A stretch of 33,228 nt of DNA. Origin: Chloroflexota bacterium. Lineage in GTDB: Bacteria > Chloroflexota > Dehalococcoidia > Tepidiformales > Tepidiformaceae. How positions within the stretch are numbered: the first letter of the stretch is position 1; every line of letters begins with the position of its first letter. A program made the position numbers and the translations under genes. Location: positions 1 to 33,228 of the forward strand of contig JAKALX010000003.1 of the NCBI GenBank assembly GCA_021823905.1, given 5' to 3'. The notes beneath the pieces are model-generated. The model did no database searches. It saw nothing but the letters and a program-made list of their open reading frames with translations, and had not been told where the DNA came from. Below are positions 24,696 through 32,798 of the stretch, one piece after another.

Positions 24696-25205
24696 GGCTG
24701 CCTCCCTCCCCCGGCGAAGGGGATCGCGCAGGGGAATGTCCCCGTCACACGTTGAGTTCAACTGGGTCTTGGCGAGCCTCTGAAAACGAGAACAGCCACC
24801 ATTGGCCCGAGTGAAGTCCGCGAGCGCTTTGGTGGCTCTGATCGAGCTGAGCTCAGCGGCCGTGAACCCGCGAGCACAACCCTTGCCTGCCCGCCCTGGA
24901 GGGCGTCGGCATCCTACGAGAGATGCGGTTGCGACACTTCTGCCGCAGGCATGGCGATGGGCGGTCTCCTCCTTTCGATTGCTAGGGGTCGTTCCGACGT
25001 CTGTGTGTTGGGCTGTCGCCTGGACGCGAGATCCCGTCACCGTGAGTGGCCATCACGTGGGCGGGATCACACTGCATCGTGGCTTCGCGTTGAACCCCTC
25101 GGCATCCCCTGCGGTGCGTCCCCGAGAGACGGACCACAGGGCAGGCGTGGCCCAGATTGGTGGTGGGTGGTGCCTTCGACGTCAGCGGCATCGCGGCCTC
25201 CCTCC

Positions 25206-25232
25206 ACCCCCAGATTCTTTGGGGGTAATTTT
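25206..25232 (+). terminator. Terminator-like hairpin with no gene before it
   Basis: ACCCCCA (25206-25212), loop GATTCTT, TGGGGGT (25220-25226), then AATTTT. This is a 7-bp perfect stem with a T-rich tail on the plus strand. No plus-strand gene precedes it, so it would end an unannotated transcript. Confidence 0.45.
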
Positions 25233-25291
25233 CAGGATGGGGCATTGTATGAGATTTGTCAAGACCCGCACCAAATATCGAGTAGCCCTCC

Positions 25292-25319
25292 ACACAACGT
25301 CGGCCCGGCAACGTTGTGT
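25292..25319. repeat. 9-bp perfect inverted repeat
   Basis: ACACAACGT (25292-25300) and ACGTTGTGT (25311-25319) around a GC-rich 10-base centre. Each half itself holds AACGT, as in dimeric operator sites. It could also fold as a hairpin; no T run follows. Confidence 0.5.
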
Positions 25320-25642
25320 ACGGGCTCCCACACTGAGGAGAGACCGTGGACTCTGTGAACGTCTTTCACGCGGTCCGCGTGCCCCAGGCGACTCTCGCCT
25401 CGCACTGCTCACCATCCGCCGGGAAAAACGACACCTCCCGGTCAAACTCCTGCTGAGCCAGCCCCCCGGCCCCGATCCTCCCACGTGTTCCGACAGGATG
25501 ATGACTGGAAAGTGATACGCATCCCATTACTAAGGTGGACGAGGTGGCACAACCCAAGGTAAGAGACTAAAAACAGGAGCCTTGCGTCCCTTCTGGCCCG
25601 TCCCGTCCATCCTGGCTGGTTGTCTCTCTCCACCTTCATCGC

Positions 25643-25670
25643 TTGACACGCAACCCGCTGGGACTACGAT
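25643..25670 (+). promoter_or_regulatory. Possible promoter of the dehydrogenase-phosphatase operon
   Basis: TTGACA (25643-25648), 16-base spacer, TACGAT (25665-25670). The -35 is perfect and the -10 is 4/6. It lies 234 bases before the ATG at 25904, so the leader would be long. It is followed by a tandem GACTGGCCC repeat near 25710-25728. Confidence 0.4.
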
Positions 25671-25903
25671 ACGTACCAAGGGTGGCGTTCTTCGGGCGCA
25701 GGCCTTGACAGACTGGCCCGACTGGCCCACGATGGGCACTAGTAAGGCCACGTTCACGGTTCAACGGAGGAGCGGACAGGCTCCGAGGAGCCTATCTAGA
25801 AAACTTTATGAACTCGAGGGCACCCATGAAGATGAAAGCCGCGGCCCTGGCGTCGGGGAATGCCATCGCCAGCCCGCCTAGTTGGAACGCGGGGAGGAGT
25901 TAC

Positions 25904-26227
25904 ATGCGTCCGCATGATCAGAGCCCTGAGGAACAAAGGGTCCTCGCGCTGTTTGCGGAACGCAACGGTCCGGTGGCATCGCCGGATCGTGATGCTCTGC
26001 TGCGCGCGCTGGGTGCCCGGGGGCCTGGGTGGGTAAGGAAGCCGATCCCCATCAACCCTGAAGGTTTCAAGCCCGAAGACCACATCGACCCGCTGCTCTT
26101 GGATCTCTACGGTGACGCCGAGGAGAGACGTCGCTACCTCGACCCTTGGCAAGTCCACGCCTCTTCGTGCGCCTACTGCACTGACTTGCTCGCCGTCTAC
26201 GACATTCTCCCACCCCGTGAGGACTAA
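25904..26227 (+). CDS. Short protein with anti-sigma-type H-x3-C-x2-C motif
   Basis: This encodes 107 residues. H85-x3-C89-x2-C92 (V-H-A-S-S-C-A-Y-C-T-D) is the zinc-binding pattern of ZAS/zf-HC2 anti-sigma domains. Here it lies at the C-terminus and no membrane helix follows. The start at 25904 has GGGGAGGAG 4 bases upstream; the longer frame from 25808 is less likely. It overlaps the next gene by 11 bases. It could be a redox- or zinc-responsive regulator. Confidence 0.7.
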   Translation: MRPHDQSPEEQRVLALFAERNGPVASPDRDALLRALGARGPGWVRKPIPINPEGFKPEDHIDPLLLDLYGDAEERRRYLDPWQVHASSCAYCTDLLAVYDILPPRED

Positions 26228-27452
26228 GGCCGAGTCCCCTCTTCATCTCCACTTTGGTCTTGGCCCGTTCGGGCTCGGATTTGTTCTCCCCTTCTTCCGG
26301 CCACGCTCCCGAACTGGTCTCATGGCTGTCATCCGCAATAGCTCCGACAAACAGTATTACCCCACACTCGAGGGCGGGGGTACGGTCGAGCTCTGCTTCC
26401 CGGACGGCGCCACGGAAGCCTACCCAGCCCCACCGATCCGTCGCTATAACGACCACTCGCCACGGACCCTCCTGAAGATCCTTGACGGAACTCCGCCGCA
26501 GGTTGTCTCCTGTAGCGTGGGCGTTGGGAACCTCGAAGCCGTCTACCAAGCCCTTGAAGTCCTGCTCACCAGGCACAGCAGCTTCTACACCACAACTCCC
26601 TTAATCTTTCTCCCCTTGGAAAACAAGTCGGATGCGGGTACGCAAGCGCTGAGTCACCTCAAAGCGCGCGACCTGCCGTCGACGTGGGTCGATGACCATC
26701 TCTTTGCGGCCGACACGGTGGTTGATCGAATCTGCAGTGACAAGATCCTCGTTACCGATGCGACTTGCCACGTGGAGACTGAGAATCACCTCAACTTCAA
26801 GTTCACCTTTCCGGCGAAGGCGCACCTTGATTCGATCTGGGCACGACTTTGTGACCTCCAACTCGACCCGTTTCTCTGCGACGCGCCAGCTTTTGCGATC
26901 GAGGTCCGCAAGAAGTTCTGGGCGATGAACGGTCTCCAGTACGCCCTCGCCGCGCTGGCCTTGCGCGACGGCTTGCCTTACTCCGCGACCATTGGCGACA
27001 TCCTGCGCATTGAGCGGATCCAGCACCTCATGTTGCGTCTCCGCGCCGAGACTGCCCTCGCGCTCTATTTCTACGCTCGCAGGCGGGGGACGAAGATCGA
27101 CTTTCAGGTCCTCCAGGATCATGTCGACTCCACGTGGGCGCGGGTCATCGCTGTTAAAGGCGACACTGTTCACCGGCTCATCAAGGACCTCCAGTACGTC
27201 ACTGAGGACCTGCGGCTCATTGCGCGTGGCGGCCGCAGCGATGCGCGCCCGCCCGCCTTCAAGGATTTCGTCGAGAAGTGGCGCCAGCGTGTCTTGGAGC
27301 CAAGCGAGCTGCTCCTCGATCACGTCGAGGAGATCCAGGCGCCCCTCTACCACCCCCGCATCAGCTACTTCTTCCTTGAGCAACTCGCCCAGACTATTGC
27401 CAGCCTCCTTGGGCAGCGAACCGCCCACCCACGAAGGGGTGGCCGGCGATGA
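26217..27452 (+). CDS. Mannitol-1-phosphate dehydrogenase-like oxidoreductase
   Basis: This encodes 411 residues from a GTG at 26217, chosen because the Rossmann motif L-H-F-G14-L-G16-P-F-G19 must be included. The next ATG (26322) would remove it, and no clear ribosome site is seen. E-N-K (with L-P-L before it) and the helix K-K-F-W-A-M-N-G-L-Q-Y-A-L-A-A-L-A-L match the layout of the polyol dehydrogenase family. There the related N-x-x-H pair is catalytic; here H is replaced (N-G-L-Q-Y), so the substrate or chemistry may differ. The stop overlaps the HAD gene start. With a phosphatase next door, reduction of a sugar phosphate followed by dephosphorylation to a polyol is plausible. Confidence 0.7.
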   Translation: MRTKAESPLHLHFGLGPFGLGFVLPFFRPRSRTGLMAVIRNSSDKQYYPTLEGGGTVELCFPDGATEAYPAPPIRRYNDHSPRTLLKILDGTPPQVVSCSVGVGNLEAVYQALEVLLTRHSSFYTTTPLIFLPLENKSDAGTQALSHLKARDLPSTWVDDHLFAADTVVDRICSDKILVTDATCHVETENHLNFKFTFPAKAHLDSIWARLCDLQLDPFLCDAPAFAIEVRKKFWAMNGLQYALAALALRDGLPYSATIGDILRIERIQHLMLRLRAETALALYFYARRRGTKIDFQVLQDHVDSTWARVIAVKGDTVHRLIKDLQYVTEDLRLIARGGRSDARPPAFKDFVEKWRQRVLEPSELLLDHVEEIQAPLYHPRISYFFLEQLAQTIASLLGQRTAHPRRGGRR

Positions 27453-28057
27453 CCTTCCTCTGCGACTTCGACGGTACGGTCGCGACGCGTGACATTGGCG
27501 CGGCGCTCCTCGCGCGCTTCGGTCGCCCGGCCTGGCGCCTCTGGGATGTGCTTGCTCACCGGGGTGCGCTGCCGTTGCGGGTAGCCCAAGACCTCCAGTG
27601 GCGTGGAGTGCGCGCCTCCATCCAGGAGTTGAGGGCGGAAGCGTTCCGCGTCGGCCGCGTCCGACCAGGATTCGAGGAGTTCCTGGCGAAGACTGCCGCC
27701 GACGGGCACCGCATCATCGTCGTTTCCAGCGGCTTCTCCTTCTACATCGACGCAGTCCTCGGCCCGCTTCGGTCCCGCGTCGAGCTTATCGCGAACGACC
27801 TTCTACCTGCTGTCAAGGGCTTCCGAATTGCCTGGGCGCCTTTACGCTACGCCTGCGCCAGCCACCGTCCCTGCAAGGTGGCAGTGCTCCGGAAACTCCC
27901 GGGGTCGACCGTCCTCGTCGGCGACGGCGTCTCCGACACGTGCGGCCTGCGATCATCTGCAACGATCTTCGCCGTCGAGGGGAGCTTTCTCGCCCGACTG
28001 GCGAGCGCACAGCGACGACCCTTCACCGCATTCACCGACTTCCGCGCCGTCGTTTAG
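27449..28057 (+). CDS. HAD-superfamily phosphatase (MtnX/SerB-like)
   Basis: This encodes 202 residues. Motif I is D6-F-D8-G-T with nucleophile D6, motif II is V-V-S-S-G-F-S, motif III a Lys near C-K-V-A-V-L, and motif IV V-G-D-G-V-S-D. All catalytic parts of a HAD-IB phosphatase are present. The start overlaps the dehydrogenase stop by 4 bases (ATGA). It likely removes the phosphate from the product of that enzyme. The closest look is to MtnX-type and phosphoserine phosphatases. Confidence 0.88.
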   Translation: MTFLCDFDGTVATRDIGAALLARFGRPAWRLWDVLAHRGALPLRVAQDLQWRGVRASIQELRAEAFRVGRVRPGFEEFLAKTAADGHRIIVVSSGFSFYIDAVLGPLRSRVELIANDLLPAVKGFRIAWAPLRYACASHRPCKVAVLRKLPGSTVLVGDGVSDTCGLRSSATIFAVEGSFLARLASAQRRPFTAFTDFRAVV

Positions 28058-28197
28058 CCTCAGAGTGCGTGCGGGAGTCGAAACGCTCCTTCCGCCGCGG
28101 TAGCGAGCGACGCCAAGATTGCTTTTCCGTAGGGAAGGGATATCCCCCGTGGCTGGGCGGCCGTCGCGCAGTCGCCGCTGTGCCGGACGCGCTCCCG

Positions 28198-28245
28198 GGC
28201 TTCGTCGTTACTGCGCAGTAGTCAGTGACCGAAAGGTTTATATAG
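28198..28245 (+). promoter_or_regulatory. Archaeal promoter within a 48-bp repeat (copy 1)
   Basis: The 48 bases are identical to 32700-32747. They hold a 12-bp palindrome TACTGCGCAGTA (28209-28220), then BRE CCGAAAGG (28229-28236) and TATA box TTTATATA (28237-28244). Transcription should start near 28265. The order palindrome-BRE-TATA suggests an activator or TFB-recruiting site upstream of the promoter. The leaders after both copies are also similar. Confidence 0.85.
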
Positions 28246-28293
28246 GTGGAGGTCTTAGGGGCAGGGGTAAGATCTGTGTGATGGTGATCCTGC

Positions 28294-30408
28294 ATGACGC
28301 TTGACGACCTCCTCAACGGCGCGCGGCGCTTCGCGCGCGGCGCGGTGCTCGCGGCGGGCCTCAGCCTCGCGACGCTCGCGCCCGGCGCCGGCTCCGCGGC
28401 GGAGCCGCTCAAGGCCGGCGCGTTCAGCGTCGACCAGGTCGAGGCGCCCGCGGTGGCGGCGCACGTGCCGCGCAGGCACTTGCAGCGGGTGCCGCCGATC
28501 GAGGAGTACGCGTTCCGCGCGGTGAACACGCCGGACGTGGCGAGCACGATCGTCGTGACGAATCCGACGGCGACGGACGCCGCGGTCTCGTTCAACGTCG
28601 GCGGCCACCAGGTGTTCTACAGCGTCGCGGCGGGTCATGCGGAGCGCATCCCGGCGGCGGAGCTCGGCTTCGCGGGCGACGTCATCGTCTACGAGCACGT
28701 CACCGGGGCGGACCCGTCCCAGGTGGCGACGTTCGTGCGCACGGAGCGCAGCACGCTCGAGAACGGGGTGCGCGCCTGGACTGGCAGCGGCGCCTCCGCG
28801 ATCCCCCTCTCCGACTTCCTCACCTCGGGGCAGGTGGCGAAGCTGCCGCTCACGGCGGACCAGCACGAGCTCTACGTCATCGGCGGCCACGACGTCGCGG
28901 CGAACGGTCTCGTCAACCTGCAGCTGCAGGTCGTGGGCGAGAACGGCGCGGTGAAGAAGGACAGCCAGGGGAACCCGGCGCAGGGCAGCTACACGCTCAA
29001 CGCCCTCACCTTCACGCCGATCGACCCGGTGGCGGAGTGGCACATCACCCTCAGCAGCGGCGACCAGCTCATCGTCTACCCCTTCGGCGGCCAAGTCCAA
29101 GTGCTGGACGTGCGCACCCTCGCGAGCGGCGACGAGCTCGAACGCACCGCGACGACGGCGAGCCAGGTCGACAACGAGTTCGACGTGCCCATCATGCAGC
29201 GCACCGCAGGAACGACCCCGACAGCATGGACGACGTTCGGCGCGATGAACTTCACCGTTCAACAGGGCACTATTTACCTTAACTATACTGATCGCGGTAA
29301 TGGACAGACTGCTAACGCCTACAACGGGTCTAATATCATTGGCTCGACGCAGAGCGTTTGGAACGATGCGATTCAGGATTTCATCTCTCTCGGACAAACC
29401 ACTGCCCACCTTGGCGCGTCGCACGGTTCCATGACTGCTGGCTCAACTCTCCTTCCCTACAGCGAGATCTACTCCACGACTGCCGGCAGGACGGTCGGCG
29501 CCGTCGTGCCGCTCTTCCGCACGCGCGACCTCAATGGTCCTAATGGGACGCGAGCGCTGCTCCATGCGCTCAGCGAGAACAGCGACGAGACGACGCGCAT
29601 CGGCCTCATCGACGAGTCCGGCTCGCCGACTCAGAGCATCCACGGCGACTGCTACCAGGGCAGCGACGGCACCAAGACCGGGAGCTTCGACCAGAGCATC
29701 ACCCCCTACAGCAACGTCACGCTTGACCACGTCCTCACCCAGCAGTGCGGCATGACCGCCCCGGTCGAGAACGCGTACATCATCCTCACCAGCACGACGG
29801 ACAACACGAACAAGCAGTTCCACGCGTGGGCGGAGATCACGAGCACCCTCACCGGCGACGAGCACGTCGAGAAAGCGACGAAGCTCCCGGCGCCGCCCGT
29901 GACGGGGGAACAGTACGTCAGAAAGTACCTCGACCCCCTTTTCAATGATGCAACACCTGAGAATCACATCCAGTATCACCTCGAGTATGACCTCAGCCGT
30001 TGCATGCTCCGCGACGATTGTGGCATCCCTAATCTCACGCATGACTTCGCGGTCATCTTGAATAGGGGTATCGGCGAGACATGGACTGTGACACAGTTCG
30101 AGCAGTGGCTTACCGACATGACTGATGGTGTCGTCAGTTCGACGAACGAGGAACTCTGCACCCAGTACAAGCCTTTCACCCAAGGTGGCAACGGTACGGG
30201 ATGGTCGCTCACCACAAGTCCGTCAACCTGCACGGGTGCGCCCGGTGGCGTCCAGCTCACCACGACTGATAACGCCCAAGCCTACTCGCTTGTCCGCGGG
30301 GACGTCGTCAACTGGGTACAACTTCACCCGGAGCGGTACGGCGGCAACACCACCACGGGACCGAACTTGGATTTTGACCCGCAGTGGTACACCACGACCC
30401 CGCGGTAA
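28294..30408 (+). CDS. Secreted beta-rich surface protein
   Basis: This encodes 704 residues. The signal peptide is ~1-36 (basic start, A-V-L-A-A-G-L-S-L-A-T-L-A, cut near G-S-A-A). Next come repeated beta-sandwich-like segments such as S-T-I-V-V-T-N-P-T-A-T-D-A-A-V-S-F-N-V, the kind of domain seen in many exported proteins with W/DLxxxNP strands. The ribosome site GGTGATCC (28284-28291) is the archaeal type; an ATG at 28281 gives only a short frame. Codon use shifts from very GC-rich (to ~29215) to more balanced (29216-29460 and 29900-30180), as in a mosaic gene. The function is unknown. Confidence 0.8.
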   Translation: MTLDDLLNGARRFARGAVLAAGLSLATLAPGAGSAAEPLKAGAFSVDQVEAPAVAAHVPRRHLQRVPPIEEYAFRAVNTPDVASTIVVTNPTATDAAVSFNVGGHQVFYSVAAGHAERIPAAELGFAGDVIVYEHVTGADPSQVATFVRTERSTLENGVRAWTGSGASAIPLSDFLTSGQVAKLPLTADQHELYVIGGHDVAANGLVNLQLQVVGENGAVKKDSQGNPAQGSYTLNALTFTPIDPVAEWHITLSSGDQLIVYPFGGQVQVLDVRTLASGDELERTATTASQVDNEFDVPIMQRTAGTTPTAWTTFGAMNFTVQQGTIYLNYTDRGNGQTANAYNGSNIIGSTQSVWNDAIQDFISLGQTTAHLGASHGSMTAGSTLLPYSEIYSTTAGRTVGAVVPLFRTRDLNGPNGTRALLHALSENSDETTRIGLIDESGSPTQSIHGDCYQGSDGTKTGSFDQSITPYSNVTLDHVLTQQCGMTAPVENAYIILTSTTDNTNKQFHAWAEITSTLTGDEHVEKATKLPAPPVTGEQYVRKYLDPLFNDATPENHIQYHLEYDLSRCMLRDDCGIPNLTHDFAVILNRGIGETWTVTQFEQWLTDMTDGVVSSTNEELCTQYKPFTQGGNGTGWSLTTSPSTCTGAPGGVQLTTTDNAQAYSLVRGDVVNWVQLHPERYGGNTTTGPNLDFDPQWYTTTPR

Positions 30409-30410
30409 AG

Positions 30411-30950
30411 ATGCCGAAATGCGATTCAGAACAACGTTCCAATTCATTCAACAACATGTTGCAGGCACTTCCCATGGACCAAGAACGACTCGAGAGACTC
30501 TTGCTCGAACCACTGCGCTCCGCGCACCCATCCCAAGCGCACAGGTACTTCATCCGATTCCTTCTCGATGAGGAAGGAACGCCATGGTCACTCAACGATA
30601 TGACGGTCGTCGCTCTTCAGGGAGTTGGCGCGCTCGGGCACCTCGAGGCCCTCGCCCAGAAGGGAGATGAACGCGCGGCCGCATTCGTCACACGGCTCCG
30701 CAGCTACCTCGATCGGCTCCACGAACCCATCACCGCCAACCGTTCCCTCACACCGGATGAACAAGCCCTCTACGACGAGTTCCGCCGCGAAACCAGCCAC
30801 GCCAACGCGTACTACCATATCTGCGGCCGTCCGCGTCCCGTCCCTGCAACGATGAGCACGCCAGCACAGCCCTCCGAGGAGGCGCAAGTCGCGCGCTATC
30901 GTCGCATCATCCACGACGCGCTCACATCGCGCCACAACAACAGGAACTGA
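30411..30950 (+). CDS. Unknown helical protein, 179 residues
   Basis: The start at 30411 is 3 bases after the previous stop; ATGs at 30456 and 30474 are alternatives, and none has a strong ribosome site. Residues from ~22 on are helical and charged (M-D-Q-E-R-L-E-R-L-L-L-E-P-L). There is no signal peptide and no known motif. It is probably co-transcribed with the secreted protein. Confidence 0.55.
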   Translation: MPKCDSEQRSNSFNNMLQALPMDQERLERLLLEPLRSAHPSQAHRYFIRFLLDEEGTPWSLNDMTVVALQGVGALGHLEALAQKGDERAAAFVTRLRSYLDRLHEPITANRSLTPDEQALYDEFRRETSHANAYYHICGRPRPVPATMSTPAQPSEEAQVARYRRIIHDALTSRHNNRN

Positions 30951-31166
30951 ACGCAGCCACACGTGCGCACGGCAACGTCCCGAAACCCCCGCCGATTCTT
31001 CGCTCACACTCCAGGCTCAACGCCGCCGCCCGCACGATGAAGCCGACACGGACGAAGACACCGCGACAGAGGAGGAGCCCTGCACAGAATGTCGGCGTGG
31101 CGACATTCTGTATGGGTTCGAGCGAGAACCAGGTGGTGTGCCTGGTCCGTCGCCAAAACATCGTCA

Positions 31167-31180
31167 CAATCTTTAAATAG
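31167..31180 (+). promoter_or_regulatory. Archaeal TATA box of the Cys-rich gene
   Basis: CTTTAAATAG (31171-31180) after ACAAT. Its centre is ~27 bases before the ATG at 31202, the spacing of a leaderless or nearly leaderless archaeal transcript. Confidence 0.65.
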
Positions 31181-31201
31181 CGTTGGAGCAAGGATTGGTG
31201 C

Positions 31202-32482
31202 ATGAGAGGTGGCCAGTGGGCGCTTGTACTCAGCATCACGCTGACCTTGGTGCTGGTCCTCGCACTTCTTCCCCGTGTCCTCGCGCCAAGTGGGTGCGGC
31301 GATAGTAATTGCATCACGCCAGAGACCTGCTCGAGCTGTCCTCAGGATTGTGGCGCGTGCCCGGGCGAGTCCTGTGCGCAGTACGCCTGTGAAGCAGGCT
31401 ATTGTTGCGTCAGTCAGGTCTGCTCGGCACAGGTCTGCACCCCGTCCGCGACGCGCACGGTGAGTTGCGGCACGATACCTAACGAGCCGCCGTACGTGAA
31501 GACGCAGACGTGCGCGACAGACGGATGTAGCTGGCAGGACACAAGCACGTGCCACTACAACTGCGGCGGCGGCACTCCAGCCGTGTGCGACGACGCGAAC
31601 CCGTGCACGACGGACAACTGTGCTGCGGCGACGGGGTGCTACCACAGCAACGTCGGCGCAGGGATTGCGTGCAGCGGCGGCGTGTGCGACGGGCAAGGGA
31701 ATTGTCTTCCATCATGTACGAGTGTTGGTGGTATGTGTCGGCTCTCCATCCCGACGAATAGCGTCGCGGTCACAGGCTATTGCGATTCAACAACTCCTTA
31801 CTGTCGCGCGTGTCCCTCGGCGTATCCGGTGTATAACGCGACGCTCAACGCTTGCGTCCCGTCGAACGTCTGCACGCCTGCGGGGTTGACGCAGTGCCAG
31901 CAGAACGCGGGCGTCTACCAGAACCGGACGTGCTCTGACCAGGGCGGGTGGCTGAACTGGGGCTCGTGGGTGAACTGCCCCGCGACGTACACGTGCAGCG
32001 GCGCGGTCTGCGCCGCCGCCGCGCCGACGACGTGCAGCTTCAACAGCACCACGTACGCCGTCGGCGAGTCGCGCTGCGACGCCGCGACGAAGTACACGTG
32101 CATCAGCGGCGCCGCCGGCGCCGCGTGGGACGGCGGCACGGCGTGCACCGGCGCCACGCCCGTCTGCGAGCAGAGCGGGAACACGGCGAGCTGCGTCGCG
32201 TGCAGCGAGACGTGCGCGTCGCACGGCTACGCGTGCGGCTCCTGGGTGTTCTGCGGGCAGGCGGTGAGCTGCGGGACGTGCGCCTCCGGGTCGTGCAACA
32301 TGACGACGGGGCAGTGCGTCGCGTCCTGCACGCCCTCGTGCACGCAGAGCGGCGCGACGCAGTGCAGCGGGAACAGCGTCCAGACGTGCACCGGGTCGTG
32401 CTTGCAATGGGTGACGACCGCGGCGTGCAGCGACCCGACGCCCGTGTGCAGCGCGGCGAGCTCCGCGATCAGGTGCGGCTGA
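31202..32482 (+). CDS. Cys-rich membrane-anchored or secreted protein
   Basis: This encodes 426 residues. Hydrophobic segment ~5-28 (W-A-L-V-L-S-I-T-L-T-L-V-L-V-L-A) is a signal or anchor. The rest is packed with Cys and short repeats (C-G-D-S-N-C, E-T-C-S-S-C-P-Q-D-C-G-A-C, C-S-G-G-V-C-D-G-Q-G-N-C), each of the small disulfide-knot type. The opening C-G-D-x-x-C ... E-T-C-S-S-C-P pattern is common in exported proteins of DPANN archaea. It likely lies on the cell surface. After ~31960 the coding shifts to GCG-rich codons. Confidence 0.8.
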   Translation: MRGGQWALVLSITLTLVLVLALLPRVLAPSGCGDSNCITPETCSSCPQDCGACPGESCAQYACEAGYCCVSQVCSAQVCTPSATRTVSCGTIPNEPPYVKTQTCATDGCSWQDTSTCHYNCGGGTPAVCDDANPCTTDNCAAATGCYHSNVGAGIACSGGVCDGQGNCLPSCTSVGGMCRLSIPTNSVAVTGYCDSTTPYCRACPSAYPVYNATLNACVPSNVCTPAGLTQCQQNAGVYQNRTCSDQGGWLNWGSWVNCPATYTCSGAVCAAAAPTTCSFNSTTYAVGESRCDAATKYTCISGAAGAAWDGGTACTGATPVCEQSGNTASCVACSETCASHGYACGSWVFCGQAVSCGTCASGSCNMTTGQCVASCTPSCTQSGATQCSGNSVQTCTGSCLQWVTTAACSDPTPVCSAASSAIRCG

Positions 32483-32699
32483 CCGTCGCCAGGCATCAAG
32501 CTCCGCGTGAATGGAACCAGGGAAGGCGGAGATAGAACCTCTGCCAACCCCCTCCCCCTTCACCCTTAATCCCGCCGGACGCTCACAACCCGGGCTCCGA
32601 CGCGGACGTTCTGGCTCTGGGCGGCTTCTGGGGGCTTGTTGCCGTATGGCAAAGAAGTCCCCTGCCGGGGACGGCTGGCTCCCCCTTCAGCCCTCCTCC
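32483..32699. other. Intergenic stretch before promoter copy 2
   Basis: No gene was found. It is pyrimidine-rich (runs of C and T around 32560-32575), with no clear terminator. The whole gap to the next ATG is 316 bases, and the repeat promoter fills its right part. Confidence 0.5.
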
Positions 32700-32747
32700 G
32701 GCTTCGTCGTTACTGCGCAGTAGTCAGTGACCGAAAGGTTTATATAG
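32700..32747 (+). promoter_or_regulatory. Archaeal promoter within the 48-bp repeat (copy 2)
   Basis: Identical to 28198-28245: palindrome TACTGCGCAGTA (32711-32722), BRE CCGAAAGG (32731-32738), TATA TTTATATA (32739-32746). The leader that follows resembles the one after copy 1 (GAGGTCTTAGG against CGAGTCTCAAGG, then a G-rich run), so the whole promoter and leader was duplicated. Confidence 0.85.
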
Positions 32748-32798
32748 CACCGAGTCTCAAGGAAGGGGGTAGAATAGCCCTTCAGAGGTGTGAGTCCC

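Larger units (their letters stand above)
24696..25903. other. 1.2-kb stretch without convincing genes
   Basis: Open frames on both strands have no ribosome site and Arg/Pro/Ser-rich translations typical of high-GC noise. The stretch does hold a terminator-like hairpin (25206-25226), a 9-bp inverted repeat (25292-25319), a strong but unused ribosome-site-like AAAGGAGGAG on the minus strand near 24970, and a promoter-like pair (25643-25670). A regulatory RNA or a decayed gene is possible. Confidence 0.4.

Noticed and set aside
24802-25515. Plus-strand 237-codon frame
   Set aside because: Arg/Pro-rich translation without ribosome site or motif, and it runs through a terminator-like hairpin.
28255-29424. 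Minus-strand 389-codon frame opposite the secreted protein
   Set aside because: Its Arg/Val/Asp/Glu-rich low-complexity sequence is the mirror of GC-rich codons; the plus-strand gene has a signal peptide, promoter and ribosome site.
31787-32563. Minus-strand 258-codon frame opposite the Cys-rich gene
   Set aside because: Ala/Arg-rich shadow of the GCG/TGC codons; no start signals.
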